In this document: piece by piece, positions 45,501 through 55,150 of the stretch
How positions within the stretch are numbered: the stretch's first letter is position 1
How the letters are laid out: each line of letters opens with the position of its first letter
Assembly (NCBI RefSeq): GCF_032854445.1
Contig: NC_088302.1
Coordinates: forward strand, 19,835,338-19,899,337
Direction: 5' to 3'
Origin: Liolophura sinensis
Lineage: Eukaryota; Mollusca; Polyplacophora; Chitonida; Chitonidae
Length of the DNA stretch: 64,000 nucleotides
Program-made: the position numbers and the translations under genes
Notes under the pieces: generated by a model
The model's database searches: none
What the model saw: only the letters and a program-made list of their open reading frames with translations
What the model was told of the DNA's origin: nothing

Positions 45501-45599
45501 GGAGATGACTGGAAATAAGAAGTTTACATTATGCTAGAGAGGCGTTTGAACGCTTTAGTTCCTCACCCTGATTGCTCTGGCACCGTTCGCTGCCATCAT
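42500..45599 (-). CDS. MRPS36: KGD4 / MRPS36: 2-oxoglutarate dehydrogenase adaptor, complete, 4 coding exons
   Basis: KGD4, first named mitochondrial ribosomal protein S36, tethers E3 to the E1-E2 core of the 2-oxoglutarate dehydrogenase complex in the mitochondrial matrix. Coding exons on the minus strand: 45599-45567, 44253-44193, 43193-43006, 42517-42500; phases join to 99 codons plus stop (human 103). The N-terminal part MMAANGARAIR-AVKPHVPLIKFP matches the human VVKPHTPLIRFP motif. The C-terminal part KPLTEEEMEFIE-RGGAL matches EEMEFIQRGGPE. Between them is a serine-rich linker with a run of about nine to ten serines. The last coding exon has only 18 coding bases and was placed by its AG acceptor and fit to the family's RGG end. 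Either adjacent ATG could start translation; the first is used here. Confidence 0.93.
43006..43193 (-). CDS. MRPS36: KGD4 exon 3 (residues 32-94)
   Basis: Encodes IDGRNGTAAAS, a polyserine run, GSTPRGSGIDSIDLPSRYRR, then KPLTEEEMEFIE. Donor GAG|GTATAT. Confidence 0.95.
43950..44113. mobile_element. Foldback element with perfect 17 bp arms in KGD4 intron 2
   Basis: 'aggaactctgaggtcac' at 43950-43966 is exactly complemented by 'gtgacctcagagttcct' at 44097-44113. The left flank (43861-43970) has a diverged inverted relative at about 52940-53065, so this belongs to a dispersed family. Confidence 0.75.
44193..44253 (-). CDS. MRPS36: KGD4 exon 2 (residues 12-31)
   Basis: AVKPHVPLIKFPQRKGPDGK, the core E1/E2-binding motif of the family. 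Acceptor TTCAG, donor AAA|GTAAGT. Confidence 0.95.
44588..44740 (+). repeat. Dispersed repeat shared with 10740-10890
   Basis: See the partner copy in the GBA2 region; same order of short identical blocks. Confidence 0.6.
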
Positions 45600-46700
45600 G
45601 TTGAATCTGTACCAGACGACAGAAACACTAGAGAGTCATAAAAGGGGAATAACTCTAATTGTGATGTATGGCCTTCCGCACACTTTGCACTCATAGTTAT
45701 GGTAACTAATAAATTGTGAACTTATTAAACTTCACAATGCAATCCAAGGAAGTAATTAACTTATACAGACCAAATTCAACGCAAACCATGCAGGATACTC
45801 ACTGATATAATAAAAATGTTTTCCACATGTTTCACAAAAGTATTTGTTGTTTACAAGGATACAAATTAGTTCATTCCTTGGAGGTGGAGAATATACCGAA
45901 GGCAATATGAGAAGATCTAGAATGATGTTTGACCCGCTGTACGCCTATTTCTGGATTTTATTCTTATACATATAGATGCCTATATTACAGATATGATTAA
46001 TACACACGTCGACTTTTTTTTTTGGGGGGGGGGGACTTTTTTGTGATGAGGTACATGTATGTTTGAAAACAATGTTGTTCACAGGAAAACTAAGTATCAA
46101 CTTCTACCACTAAACTCAGTATTACGGTGCGACAAGAAAACGTGAAGGTGTAGGCCTACGTCAAAAATTCTTATTTCGCGGGCGCAGCAGAATTGTTCAA
46201 TTGAGTGATGCATCGGAAGCCAGGTGTGCGCACACGTTACTCTGATTCCATATAAGCCAACAGCTCAAGTCAATTGATCTGTTCCACTCAGCGCCGTAAG
46301 GGATTCGGGATAGATCGAGAAACTGGCCCATTATATTCAACATACGCCTAAAGGGAATGCTGATGTTAAAACTTGAATCTCCATGGTTTAACATAATAAA
46401 TATCAAAATCTAACGAATCGCAGACAAATAACCTTGTTGAGTTAAATGATAAAGCTGTTTAAATCCACGTTAAATACGGTGCTAGATTGTCGGTGTTAAG
46501 TTTGTCTCAAACCCTAGTTGCTTCCGCAAAGAATATTTCGCACCCGATCGCATATTTAATCTTACCGTGTGGCATAGCTTACGAAAGTAAGGAAAAAGAA
46601 ACTGTTTTGTGCGTTTGTCACTTTAAGTAAAGCACTCGATACAACAGTTTTACAATATTTATGAACAGACGAAAATTAATATTTATGGCGTGGATGAAAA
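45550..46700. repeat. Duplicated segment B (unit 1): KGD4 exon 1 and upstream
   Basis: Matches segment B' at about 50.67-51.13 kb: 'ggggaataactctaatt' at 45646 and 50713; 'atccacgttaaatac' at 46464 and 50922; 'catatttaatctta' and 'cttacgaaa' further on. Confidence 0.78.
45567..45599 (-). CDS. MRPS36: KGD4 exon 1 (residues 1-11)
   Basis: MMAANGARAIR, phase 0, donor AGG|GTGAGG. A degraded copy of the junction lies near 50675-50703. Confidence 0.88.
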
Positions 46701-47394
46701 CTTTCTGCTAATTAGCTAAAGCGTGTACAAAAATATTAAATCATGCTTGAAAGTTGAAAACACATTAGGAATATTCGGTATAGAATAGAAAGTCCCATCA
46801 CAGAATATCTTATCTGCAGAGCACCGATGCTGAAGATTGCTGGCTGTACCTAACAGAACTGTCCAGACATCTGTAGGGGCTTACCAACCATTCTCCAGAA
46901 GAAAAGGATTCCCAGTTTTTGTTTCACTCCATGTTCCATGGAGGTCCACTTCATCAAGGGTTTTGTGAATAGATGGAAGGATTCTATTTCGTTGTTGTTA
47001 TAGGGCTGATTTCCCATAGGTGAATGTAGGGAAGACTTTGGCTACTTCGGTCTCATCTGATCTTAGCATTGATATCTCTTCGGTATAAACAGACGGCATG
47101 GGGGTAAGTTCATCTCGGGCTCGTTTGCCATAACATGCTGAACAGCAGCATCAGTATAGCTGGGAGGAGGGTTGTGGTTATTGCTAACCTGAACATATGT
47201 CATTCTCAGTAGTCAAGTTAGATGAACAACCAGTTTTTGTACATCGCCACCATATGTAAGAGATGACGGTTTACATGATTCAAGTAGCCTGTATGGGAAA
47301 GGTGTATATGGAATCTGTATTTTTTTCATGAGTTTGAAACAAAAAAAACTCAATACAAATCTAAATCGTTAGCAGTTTTGACCCTGGATTGCTC
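46701..47394. other. Intergenic, nothing recognised
   Basis: No exon, SINE or array was identified. A T/G-rich tract lies slightly upstream, at about 46013-46034. Confidence 0.5.
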
Positions 47395-48285
47395 AGATGG
47401 GAATTAACTGGTCAAGATCGTGCGAGGTGAGGCGATGATTGATGTCACCTTGTACGAAGGCTCGATCTAGTTTCCTGTGCTTTTGCTTAGGCCTATGTTG
47501 TTTTGGGGTTTTTTTGGTCAAACTTTGGCAAGGATTTATGGATGTCTTTCCTATTTATATGGTCGTCGTCGATGGATGTGCATTTCGTTTTCGCAGGTTA
47601 ACTTTTGTGCATACATGTATCGCAGTGCATGTGACCTTCTCAAAAATTTCACAAACCTGTGGATTAGGGGAAGTATATCTATGAGCTATTGATATACCTT
47701 ATAAAACTTTTCGATTTTAAGGTATTTGTAAATCTGGGCCTGTGGTAGTTTGATCTTGAATTTTTGAAGTAACATTTAAGCTATTATAGTTGTATTGCAG
47801 TTAATCTTCCATAAAACCACAATAAGCGTGATTGCCTAACGATGTTGAAGATGTATTCAAATCAAAATCCAGGCATTTGTTTCATATGAAATAACCTAAC
47901 ACTTAGGTCGAATTTCGATCGTACGTAAATAAAAGAGCGGTGGAAATCCGTCCTGCAAAAAGGAGGCACATTACACGTACATGCACCCTAATGATTCCTT
48001 CGTCGTCATATGACTGAAAAATTGTTGAGTACGACGTTAAACCCCAAGCACTCACTCACTCACTCGATCGTACGTAATAGAGAGCCTTGCGCAACTGTCA
48101 CTGGAAAACGACACTGTGAGAAGTATGATTGAGGTCAATGTTCAGCTGTGCTTTCAGATGATCGGCTGGCAGAGGCCCGATTCGTGTTCTCACGGTGACG
48201 TGGTTCGCAACGTTACATCAGTTGACGTCTGTATCAAAGATCTTAACACAGCATCGTTAACGATTGTCTGTGCCCCTGAGTGAAG
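47395..48285. repeat. Duplicated segment C (unit 1): convertase 5' flank copy
   Basis: Colinear with 59630-61755: 'gaattaactggt.aag' at 47401 and 59638; 'caaatcaaaatccaggcatt' at 47857 and 61482; 'cgatt/ggattcgtgttctcacggtgacgtgg' at about 48177 and 61653. It stops at about 48285, where RGP1-derived sequence begins. Confidence 0.82.
47929..48064 (+). mobile_element. SINE family B 3' fragment with 13 bp TSD
   Basis: 5'-truncated SINE ending in (CACT)n, flanked by perfect 'cgatcgtacgtaa' at 47916-47928 and 48065-48077. The paralogous position in segment C' (about 61541) is empty. Confidence 0.93.
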
Positions 48286-48299
48286 TTGTAAAGATTAGG

Positions 48300-50640
48300 G
48301 CGACCATGGGTACTTGTATGTGGTTGAACATAGGTATACTCCTATATAGCAGGAATCGGGCAGTATTCACATGTAGCAGGGATCTGGCTGTAGCTGTTGA
48401 GTATAGAATACTCACATGTCAAGAGTATGTTCTCACATGTATCAAGGGTATGTACTTACATATGCTGAGAATATGGCTGTTCTCACATATCAAGAGAATG
48501 CTCTCACATATTTTAAGAGTATGGCTCTCACATGTCAAGAGTATAGCTATACTCACATATGTTAAGAGTATGGCTGTTCTCACATATCAAGAGCATGTTC
48601 TCACATGTCAAGAGTATGGCTGTACACATATATGTAACAAGAGTAAGGCTATACTCACATAATTGTAAACTTCATGTCACATTTTTCATAACTATTCGTA
48701 AAAAACTTTGCCTAGCTATAAGGCGACGTCATGTACGAGAAAAGTTTTTAAAAATTGGTTTCCGAATTTTTGTGAAAGTGGCCCCTGGTATTTAGCAGGA
48801 GTAATGCTGTACTGACTCATGGCTCATATATAATGCGCTGTCTAATTTCCATGAATGTTTCCATGGACCAAAAGGTTGTAGACTTGTATAGACTAAGGAT
48901 ATACCAAGATTTTCCTGGCGTGTTTGCATTTTGGTGTATTTCGTGAATAAAAATTAAATGGACAGTTTTGTAAGCATTTTATTCAAGCTAAATGTGCTGG
49001 TGATAAAGTTGCCATGTTGATTCAGTATGTTTGGGCTGCAGGCTCCACTTCGAGTTTGTGACAGCATTGAATCCTGCACCTGGCCCTCCATTTCCACTTA
49101 TCCTGAGGATACATGTAGGTGCTATTAAGCTTTATCTGTTCGGGTGAAAGTATTAAGCATAGCTTTCAGGGAGTGATAAGCTCTTAAAAATGTTAGGTAT
49201 TTAACTTTTCAGATTAATTTTGATGACTTTTTATCAGTTATTTTAATTTGATGAACTATTTTTTTTTTTTTTTGGAAAATTACATTGAAATTAACATTAC
49301 AGGATTTGTGCACATGAGAATTTATGTTCAGGGTAGTTTGGTAGCTTGAAGGTATATTATTGAGTGTTGTCATCTCAGCTATGAAAATTTTGATACAGTA
49401 GTCCTTAGTTTAGTTACTAGAACAAGTAATGTCTCCACAATTCACTGATTTCCAGTGTCTTGTAGTTGTGATTATTAGTGTTAAGGTACATTGAGTCCTC
49501 CATTTAGAGTTACTACAGTTATGTTGTAAGAAGCACATTTTTTACAAATTTGTTTCATTTTAGCAAAAGGTGTGGACTCAGTGTGGATCACACAGTTCTG
49601 CACTGCGATGATTTTAACTATAGACTGACACAGATTACACTTGATAACCATTTATCATTCATTAAATACATTTATGTTATACTATTATTCAGCTCATGTT
49701 GTGTTGTTGTATATTTCAATAATTAGTACATAACAGTATGTGTAAACCATGAAATATATTTTTTTATAAGCCTCCAATTGTTTGTCTTCCAGATCAGTGT
49801 TTCATTGTCTTTAAAATGAATTTGACTATAGTTCTTACCAAGGTTTCTTAGTTCGCCAAAAGCACCGCTAGAGATTATTTCTTACCCTGATTGTCCGCCT
49901 GCAATATCCGTAGGTGTATAAGCAAGTTTACTATAATTATCAAATCTTGCCTTTAATGTCACAATTTCTAAAATTTAGAAAAGGGAATATTAAAATTATT
50001 CATAAGAAAGACTTGAAATTCAATTCAAGCCACTCAACCAATTCAATGTTAATTCATGACCTCATGAAAATTAATGTTTATGGTGAGATAGTAATGTATG
50101 TGTTAAACACGTGTAAACCACAACAACACAGATGTGATGTTCTGTCCATGATGCCTTGTGATACCGTACAACATCCATGAAAATTAAGGTTAGGGTTTTA
50201 TGTTTTAGGGTTATTTCTCATACAAACAAGATCTTTGGTAGCCATTGTTTCTGTGCTTGCACAAGCATGATTCCACTATGCAAGATTTCAGAGAGTGTTT
50301 ATTTTTGTCGGGAAAAAAGACAGTATTACATCTCCTGAATTGAGTGAGATTGTAACTGTCTTGGGATAACATCAAATGATCCTTGCCTACGTGACTCGGT
50401 ACCCATTTTCACAAATATCAGAAATTAATTTTTCATAACATTTTTTCCAAAAAAAAAAACAAACACATTAAGCATTTATTCACAATGACGTTTTTATGTT
50501 ATATGATTTTTGAAACTTTGTGGAAATTTGCCCCATTCTCAACCTGACAGCCTGTAATTATTGACGGTCACACCTTTCTAATTTGAACACAGCTGTGTGT
50601 CCCTCCATCATTTGAGCATGATACTGTTTAGCCAAATGAA
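48300..50640. repeat. Duplicated segment A' (unit 2): decayed RGP1 3' copy
   Basis: Contains a short version of the intron 7 array (48.35-48.66 kb), a relic of RGP1 exon 8 and the downstream sequence, all in the order found at 36.4-40.6 kb. Confidence 0.82.
49026..49108 (+). pseudogene. RGP1: Relic of RGP1 exon 8
   Basis: After an AG at 49024-49025, the sequence reads [20 protein letters not shown] in the RGP1 frame, then departs at 'atcctgagga' into sequence found about 800 bases downstream of the true exon. The WDLPIK end and the stop are absent. No other RGP1 exon lies upstream, so it cannot make RGP1. It is a duplicated, internally deleted exon. Confidence 0.88.
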
Positions 50641-50669
50641 TCAGATGTTGTATGCTGACGAAACAACGT

Positions 50670-51150
50670 GTTCGCGCTTAAGTTCCACGCTCTGACTGCT
50701 GTGGAATAAGAGGGGGAATAACTCTAATTGAACTGTCCCACTCTACATCGTCACGGATGTGGGATAGATTGCGATACTAATCTGTAATTCTCAGCTTCTG
50801 ACAAAGTATACGCTATACCTATATTAAGACATGTGCCTCCATGTTTTTACACATTACAGATGAAAATTAAAATTATGTTCTTCCAATAACTTTGTTGAAT
50901 TCTGTGGAGAAGCTCTTCACATCCACGTTAAATACTAGATTGACGGCGGTGAGTCCAAAGCCTAAGTGGGCTTCTGCATAGATTGTTTCACTCTGAATCG
51001 TATATTTAATCTTACAGTGTGGCTTGACTTACGAAAAAAAGCAAAAAGAGACTTTTTTGTGCTTTTGTCTATTTAAGTCAAGAATTTGATACAACAGATA
51101 AACATCATTTGTGGACGGAAATTAAAAACGCGGTTTTATTAAAGGCAAAA
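50670..51150. repeat. Duplicated segment B' (unit 2)
   Basis: Diverged copy of 45550-46700 with internal deletions. It follows segment A' and precedes a SINE. Confidence 0.75.
50675..50703 (-). pseudogene. MRPS36: Scrap of KGD4 exon 1 / donor
   Basis: 'cgcttaagttccacgctctg' and 'actgctgtgg' align with the KGD4 exon 1 donor region (45550-45580). The start codon region is deleted and no other KGD4 exon is present here. Confidence 0.5.
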
Positions 51151-51284
51151 AAAAAAAAAACGCTAGCATCAAGCACATATCAGATGAAAGAAATAGTTTG
51201 ATTTACTTTTTTAGAATATTTTTCGACCTGGTAAAGTGCGTTTGAAACTTTAGATTCTACTTTGGCCTTTTCTGACCATATTAC

Positions 51285-51642
51285 CGGCCCCGATAGCACA
51301 GTTGGTCGAGCGTCCGCTTCGGGAGCGGTAAATTCTGGGTCAATCCTGGGCCGAGCCACACCTAAGACTTTAAAAGAGGAAGGTGTAACTTCCTCGCTTG
51401 GCGTTCAGCTTAAAAGGGGATAGTGCAACGACTGTTTGACCCGTATCAGTTTAATGGCTCTGGCGGGGAGGCTTACTTGCCTTCGGTAAGGCGTCTCCGT
51501 GAAGCAGAACTAGGTAAAAGAGTCGTGGAAATCCGTCCTGCAACAGGGAGGTACATTCCATCGGCTCTAAGGATTCCTTTGTCGCCATGTGAGTGAAATA
51601 CTGTTAAGTGCGACGTTAAACCACAAGCACTAACTCACTCAC
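51285..51642 (+). mobile_element. SINE family B, full length
   Basis: Head 'gatagcacagttggtcgagc', B-box-like 'gggtcaatcctgggccgagc', body and tail. Flanked by 'tctgaccatatt' (51271) and 'tctgaccacatt' (51643), a 12 bp duplication with one change. Confidence 0.92.
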
Positions 51643-52004
51643 TCTGACCACATTGGGACCAGTGACGTCATATCACTTTTTTCCCCATTTGACTCACAAA
51701 GATTGCTATATTTCATCATTCAAAATGCATATAACTTTAGAGCTATGAATGCATTTAAGAAATGGACCTTGAAACAAACTACACTGTATTTCAAGACAAA
51801 AATATTTCTGTGACATCACTGATACGCTTTGGGTCCTAGTAGACGACCATAGAATCCTATGCTTTAAACGCATTTCACTCGATAAGGTTTCTTAACCTTT
51901 CTGTTAAATACAATACAATTTTTGAGTGTATACTAACCAGTGTTTTTGTATGGGAATGTTACAACTTTCACATTCTTTACTTATTTACTTATTTATCTAT
52001 TTAA

Positions 52005-52262
52005 TTATTTATTTATTTATTTATCTATTTGATTGATATTTTACGCCGTACTCAAGGATATTTCACTTGTACACCGACCGACAGCATTATGGAGCGGGGA
52101 GACTGGGCAAAGCCCGGGGGAATCCCACGACCATCCGCAGGTTGCTGACAGACCTTCCCGCGTACGGCCGGAGAGGAAGTCAGCATGAGCTGGACTTAAA
52201 CTCACAGCAACCACATTGGTGTGAGGCTCCTGGATCGTTGGGCCGCCACTTTGGCCCTCAAT
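52005..52262 (-). mobile_element. SINE family A with (ATTT)n
   Basis: Preceded by ATTT/ATCT repeats (about 51977-52030), the complement of its 3' tail. The body is complete, but the head is degraded at 'gggccgccactttggccc'. Confidence 0.85.
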
Positions 52263-52837
52263 TATACATTAGCATCTATAAATATACTTAGGTTAAATGA
52301 TATGTATGGGGACATACAAATATGGCGATAATCTACATGCCTTCTAGGGGAACGTCTGTGAAACTGCGTTTGCTGTATTGATGATTTCGCAAATGTTGGC
52401 ATATAATTCTGACGGAATGAAATGTTGACTTTAGGTTTTTGTTTGGCAGATCCCAGACGTGACGATGACCAATTAAGAAGTCTCTTGAAGTAATATAACT
52501 CCGTTTTCGCGTCACTGACATTTGATACCGAGTTCCTTGATTAAACTACTAACATTGATATGTGGCATTGACGATGTTTTTAGATTCTTGTGCTTGGTGC
52601 TGTCCCAAGCATAGGAAATCTAATACTGTTTTCCGGTTTAGCACAATCCCACTTATATAGATGTATATGCTATGTATAGAAGTACATTGTTTGTTTGTTT
52701 GCTTATGACATCGTCCTTTTCAGTATTGTTTCGGTCATTTTACAACAGCGCCTAGCTCCCTGTAAAAGACTTTCTTTGGTAACTTATTTATAGTGTGGAC
52801 ACACAGGAAATCACACTGAGATCAGGGCTGAATTCCT

Positions 52838-52905
52838 TGTCGCCGTCGTATAAGTAAAATATTTTTGAGTACGGCGTAAAACACCAATCAAATAAATAAA
52901 AAAAA
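52838..52905 (+). mobile_element. SINE family A tail fragment
   Basis: 'cgccgtcgtataagtaaaat' through 'gtacggcgtaaaacaccaat' and (AAAT)n only. Confidence 0.8.
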
Positions 52906-52924
52906 TAAAAATTCCTTCCTTCTG

Positions 52925-53065
52925 ATGAAAATCAGGAAAAACAGGCGATGTGACGTCAGAGTTTCTTGATACCGTCAGTATGGCTCATAAAACCCACCTT
53001 CGTATTCAAATATTTAACTGAATGCCTTTCAACACTCTCAAAAAATCTGAAAAAATAAGTGAAAG
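52925..53065 (-). mobile_element. Inverted relative of the 43.86-43.97 kb element
   Basis: The reverse complement shares 'tactttca.ttattttttcag' and 'attttttgagagtgttgaaa' with the KGD4 intron 2 element. Confidence 0.65.
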
Positions 53066-53605
53066 TATTATTACGCATAGTTTCCAGTTGTCTTCATGAT
53101 GAACCTTGCTTCTTATTTTAGTTTTATTTTACTCTTAGCTCGAGATCGTGACAGGGTAAAAAAAATCATCATTTTTTCCACATATGTATTATCATTTCAG
53201 TTTAAGGAATTATCTTAGAAAAGGTTTCCATTTCTACAGAAGATGGAAGTCCTATAATTTGCGTAAATACAAAATGGCCGTCAAATTTCATAACATTCCA
53301 TTTAGGTATTTTTCCCCATAAGGATTTTTTTTCTTTAGATAAGACAGCTTACCAAAGAAATGAAGGACTGATAAACACTATAATAACAATTAGTGAAAAC
53401 TATATTTCTCCGTAAGTTTTAGAAATAACCGATGATGTAACGCCTAAGGCAATTATTGTTGTGTTACACGCATTATATATGGTCTCCGGCAAATCTGATG
53501 TATGTCTTAATACCACGTATATACAAGATAATCGAACAAATGCAGGCGCCCCTCTAATAGTGTAGGTCTATACATGTATCTTCAAGTAATTTATCTCTAT
53601 GTTGG

Positions 53606-53700
53606 CCCATTTATAGCGGGTAAGCCTTCGCCTCATGTAAGTGGGAGGCACGAAGTTCAAGCCTAGGCGGGTCACCGCCTCAGTTTCAGTCTGTAAAAAT
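53606..53700 (+). mobile_element. Degraded tRNA-derived element, third family
   Basis: 'agcgggtaagccttcgcctc' resembles an A box, and 'gaagttcaagcctaggcggg' a B box, in tRNA spacing. No other copy is seen in the window. It is too diverged to be a functional tRNA gene. Confidence 0.4.
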
Positions 53701-54002
53701 GGTACTTGTGTGGTTTGTAGTATTTTTTATAGTACACGTGCAACCCCAAGTTCCAATCGATAAGAACCGACACAGTGTATTAAATTTTGTATATATCAAT
53801 GTACATACTGGTATAGTAGATTTACCAGCGCAAGTTCCATCATCATGCATGGGTCAACGGTATCTGTTTGGCGAATTCGCTCAGGTGTTATTTGAACTTT
53901 GGGCTCCTCGGTTGATTAGTTAGAATATCTCAGATCTGTTAATAATAAAAATCTAACATATTCTGTAAACAGCAAACACATATTCAAAAGTACTTGTGCT
54001 TG

Positions 54003-54155
54003 TGCAGCGTATACGTGGGGAGGTTTGTCAGCTATCTGCGGATGGTAGTGGGTTTTCCAGGACACTGCCCCCTTTCCTTCCACCATAATGCTGGCATCCG
54101 TCGCATATGTAAGTGAAACGTTTTTGGGTAAGGCGTGAAACACCAATCAAATAAA
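54003..54155 (+). mobile_element. SINE family A, 5'-truncated
   Basis: 'atctgcggatggtagtgggt', 'ccaccataatgctggc' and 'aacaccaatcaaataaat' in family order. Confidence 0.8.
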
Positions 54156-54454
54156 TCATGATGTTATTGTGCCCGAAACAATGGATGATATGACGATATA
54201 GTTACCGTGTATGTGATATATGCCGACGAAACACCTACAATACTGGTTGCCATGGAAGATACTTGCACCGAACGTTACGTGCGCTTTATGAAACCGGACC
54301 CTGATGTTGACGTACTAGTATCGTCCCGAGAACGATGCTAACCAGGCGACGCGAGGACGGTGTAGTCCATAATATGCTGGTTAGATCTCGATATGAAGGA
54401 TTCTCTATTACGGATAGACCTCCAAGTTAAAATGTCCTACTTGTCTTATTTTGG

Positions 54455-55150
54455 GTCTGATCGACTTTGGACTTGAAACTGCGTGACAAAGATAGTTTTT
54501 CACACGCAGTTGGGCTTGATTGACTTGAGACTTGGAATTATGTTAAAAAGGATAGTTTTCCGCACACAGAAGGGTTTGATCAACTTGGAACATGGAATTG
54601 TGTAATGTCTAAGGATAAATTTACACGCACAGTAGGGTTTGATCGATATGGGACATGAAATTCTGTAACAAGGATAGTTTTACACACACAGAAACGTTTG
54701 ATCAACATTCGACTTAGAAGTGTGTAACAACGATATTAGTAGTTCTACACAGACAGTAGGGTTTGATCGGCATGGGAATAGGAATCATGTAACAAGGATA
54801 GCTTTACAAATGCTGTAGCGTTTGATCGACTTGGGATTTGGGACTTGGAATTTGTAACAAGGATAGTTCTACACGCACAGTAGAGTTTGATCGACTTGGG
54901 AATAGGAATAAAAAAGGATAGCTTTACACAGACTGTACGGTTTGATGGACTCGGGATTTGGGACTTGGAATTATGTAACAAGGATAGTTCTAAAGATAGA
55001 GTAGGGTTTGATCGACTTGGGATTTGGGACTTTATTGGTGGAATTTATTTGGGGAATTTGTAACAAGGATGGTTCTACACGCACAGTTGAGTTTGATCGA
55101 TTTGGGACTTGGAATTGTGTAACATGCGATGGCAGTTTTACACACACGGA
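54455..55150. repeat. Minisatellite, about 68 bp, roughly 10 copies
   Basis: 'gggtttgatcgacttggga', 'cttggaatt.tgtaacaagg' and 'atagttttacacacacag' repeat with indels. No coding sense seen. Confidence 0.9.

Noticed and set aside
51285-51365. tRNA-like sequences at SINE heads (also 29.95, 32.46, 39.04 and 60.06 kb)
   Set aside because: They keep A and B box-like motifs but are fused to SINE bodies, and I saw no intact cloverleaf, so they are not called tRNA genes.
53699-53923. 74-codon frame with a hydrophobic start
   Set aside because: It overlaps a degraded tRNA-derived element and has no recognisable homologue or splice context.
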